Source: Eubacteriales bacterium (GTDB taxonomy: Bacteria; Bacillota; Clostridia; Christensenellales; CAG-138). Taken from it: DNA of 5,102 nucleotides. The translations under genes and the position numbers were made by a program. Of the stretch, positions 3,595-5,102 are shown in pieces (within the stretch, counting starts at the first letter, position 1; every line of letters starts with the position of its first letter). The notes below the pieces were generated by a model, which searched no databases, was not told where the DNA came from, and saw only the letters and a program-made list of their open reading frames with translations. The stretch lies in the NCBI GenBank assembly GCA_028703645.1, contig JAQVML010000142.1:1-5102 (forward strand), given 5' to 3'.

Positions 3595-5102
3595 ATGCGG
3601 ATGAATACAGATCACCTTCTTACCCTCGGCATGGCGCTGACTACCGATAAGCGCGCCATGGAGCGGCGCGTGCGCGGCGTGTTTGCGCGCAAAAAAAGCA
3701 CGAAGGGAGTCATTCTTCTTTCGGTGATTCTGGCTTGCTCGCTCGCGGTTGCCGCGTTTACAACGGCGTGCCAACCCGGGCAGGCAAGCGTGAGCAATTC
3801 CAACGCCGTTTCGGGCGGGAATGCGATGGCTACGGGTGAGGACGAGATGGTTTCCGGCGGGAACGCGATGGTTTCCAGCGGAGACGCGCTTGTCTCCGGT
3901 GGGAACGTAATGGCGGAAGCACCGGCGGACTCCTCCGCTGGGCCCACCAAAGAGATGGCGATGAACAAGCTGAAGCGCGCCTTCGAATCCGTGCGGGTCT
4001 ATCATGTACCGCGCATGGAAAACTACTTAAATCCCGAACTTGGAACCTGGACGATTCGGAAAAATCCGGACGACGCGGATCGTCTCACGGCGGCCTATCA
4101 GTTCCTGAAGATTGCGAACGCGGTCTTTACGAAAAACTATACGCCGAATGATCTAACGACAACGTATTATGACGATTCGACCGACTTTCGTGCGGATATC
4201 TGGCGCTTTGACTCCAAGGACGGCGTGCTCTCCGGCGCGGTGGAGGCGGAGACCCTCCGGTTTCTTTCTGCGGACTGCTTAAACGAGCCGGGCGAAGCGA
4301 TGCATCCCTCCTTACAAAAGGATACGAAGAGTGATATTCGTAACATGGATACGACGACTGCTGTCGATCGGGTCGCCGAAATTCTCAATAAAACAGTCTA
4401 CAACTCCGAGAACATCGGCGGAAGCGGCTATGGCAATGGGACAGCGGGCTGGCACTTTACCGCGATCACTCGTGCTGCGCTCAGCGATGATCTCTATTGC
4501 GCAATCAGCGTGTTTGGCGATCAAAACCTGACGCCGACGACCCTCTGCGTCTACCCTGACGCCGACTGCGCGGAGGAGGGTGTCTTCTGGCGCGCCGATC
4601 TGCAGCGGACGGATAGCACAACAAAGCTCCTCCATCCGCAGGATTTCCGAAAGGGAACGCCGGGTGCGAACGATATGACCGAGGCGCAGGCGGTTGAGTT
4701 TTACAACAAGCTCATTTCGCTTGCGGGCCGGAAGGATCTCGCAAAATACGAACAACCGGAGGAGCCCAAAGCGACGTTTTATTTGGATTACTCCGGCGCG
4801 CGGGAGAACTACTGGCACATCGAGGACGGATGGATCAGCTTTGATCTGACGAGTCAGACCGGGCGTATGCTCAATCTAAGCGGAAACGGCAACCTCGGCA
4901 AACAGCTGGGCTTGACCAGCATCCCATATGAGAAGATGGGCGGTCAGGAGTATATAAATGCGACGGATGAGCTCTTCACCGGACTTTTCGGCAAAGACGC
5001 GGTTCGGTTGATCGCCGTCAACGCGGTGTACGACGATCACTATTGCACGATTGACCCCTTTATGGCGGACGGAAGCAGCTACGAGGTCATGTATCAGGAT
5101 GG
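3595..5102 (+). CDS. Membrane-anchored extracytoplasmic protein, probable sensor half of the split M56 system (3' end missing)
   Basis: An open frame of at least 502 residues, cut by the window edge. A basic cytoplasmic stretch (KRAMERRVRGVFARKKSTKG, 19-38) leads to one hydrophobic segment (about 39-56) ending FTTAC. C59 might be lipidated, but the long n-region and T at -3 make the lipobox poor. Basic segment, helix and TAC resemble the C-terminal part of many one-piece Clostridial M56 proteins. A low-complexity linker of five heptapeptides (72-106) follows, then an acidic, aromatic-rich extracytoplasmic region. Two stretches of it look related: TYYDDSTDFRADIWRFDSKDGVL (190-212) with TFYLDYSGARENYWHIEDGWI (394-414), and YCAISVFGDQ (301-310) with YCTIDPFMAD (483-492). 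No penicillin-binding SxxK/KTG set is seen. The second copy loosely resembles PepSY-like domains (W-x-I, TGRMLNLS); this is a guess. The frame starts 33 bp after the M56 stop in the same frame. An alternative is an unrelated secreted lipoprotein. Confidence 0.85.
   Translation, partial: MRMNTDHLLTLGMALTTDKRAMERRVRGVFARKKSTKGVILLSVILACSLAVAAFTTACQPGQASVSNSNAVSGGNAMATGEDEMVSGGNAMVSSGDALVSGGNVMAEAPADSSAGPTKEMAMNKLKRAFESVRVYHVPRMENYLNPELGTWTIRKNPDDADRLTAAYQFLKIANAVFTKNYTPNDLTTTYYDDSTDFRADIWRFDSKDGVLSGAVEAETLRFLSADCLNEPGEAMHPSLQKDTKSDIRNMDTTTAVDRVAEILNKTVYNSENIGGSGYGNGTAGWHFTAITRAALSDDLYCAISVFGDQNLTPTTLCVYPDADCAEEGVFWRADLQRTDSTTKLLHPQDFRKGTPGANDMTEAQAVEFYNKLISLAGRKDLAKYEQPEEPKATFYLDYSGARENYWHIEDGWISFDLTSQTGRMLNLSGNGNLGKQLGLTSIPYEKMGGQEYINATDELFTGLFGKDAVRLIAVNAVYDDHYCTIDPFMADGSSYEVMYQD
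3808..3912 (+). repeat. Five tandem 21-bp repeats encoding a heptapeptide linker
   Basis: Within the sensor-like gene, 105 bp encode five consecutive heptapeptides: VSGGNAM, ATGEDEM, VSGGNAM, VSSGDAL, VSGGNVM. Copies 1, 3 and 5 are nearly identical, and copies 2 and 4 have diverged. The array lies directly outside the membrane helix and should form a flexible Ser/Gly/Asn-rich spacer. Such arrays can gain or lose units by slippage in whole codons. Confidence 0.9.

Noticed and set aside
3484..4005. Minus-strand frame of 173 codons antisense to the M56/sensor junction
   Set aside because: It lies fully opposite two well-supported genes, has no Shine-Dalgarno or recognisable motif, and has a composition (H, R, P rich) typical of an antisense shadow.
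4312..4818. Minus-strand frame of 168 codons inside the sensor-like gene
   Set aside because: Shadow of the plus-strand gene, which has a membrane anchor, a ribosome site and operon context; no family motif in the shadow.

Overview
The window looks like chromosomal DNA from a Gram-positive Clostridia-type Firmicute of moderate to fairly high GC. This is inferred from strong Shine-Dalgarno sites of the GGAGG type, a BlaI/MecI repressor next to an M56 (BlaR1-type) membrane metalloprotease, a Firmicute-style TTGACA promoter, and hairpin-plus-T-run terminators. No rRNA, tRNA, CRISPR array or intact mobile element is visible.

Layout. (1) Positions 1-575 (+) hold the 3' end of an unrecognised gene and, 3 bp after it, a complete GNAT N-acetyltransferase. 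(2) A hairpin with a GNRA-type loop at 602-641 separates this pair from a convergent, minus-strand MBL-fold metallo-hydrolase (642-1373). (3) About 650 bp (1374-2017) carries no convincing gene. It is rich in inverted repeats, including a compound hairpin at 1747-1824, and ends in a good plus-strand terminator at 1893-1949. It may encode a structured noncoding RNA or be an eroded repeat element; I do not recognise a known RNA family. (4) From 2018 to the window end (+) lies a signalling operon: a promoter with consensus TTGACA, a perfect 9-2-9 palindrome at the predicted transcript start, a BlaI/MecI-family repressor (2167-2559), an M56 zinc protease (2623-3561), and a membrane-anchored extracytoplasmic protein (3595 to beyond the end).

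How the operon may work. In the BlaR1/BlaI and MecR1/MecI paradigm, one membrane protein joins a zinc-protease domain to a last transmembrane helix and an extracellular sensor; ligand binding triggers proteolysis and loss of the repressor. Here the protease reading frame ends at a TGA shortly after its last membrane helices. The next gene, in the same frame and with its own ribosome binding site, begins with a basic juxtamembrane stretch, one membrane helix and a T-A-C sequence resembling the end of many one-piece M56 sensors. I infer a sensor-protease split over two polypeptides. The extracytoplasmic part has no penicillin-binding motifs that I can see; it carries a five-copy heptapeptide linker and what looks like a duplicated domain, so its ligand is unknown and need not be a beta-lactam.
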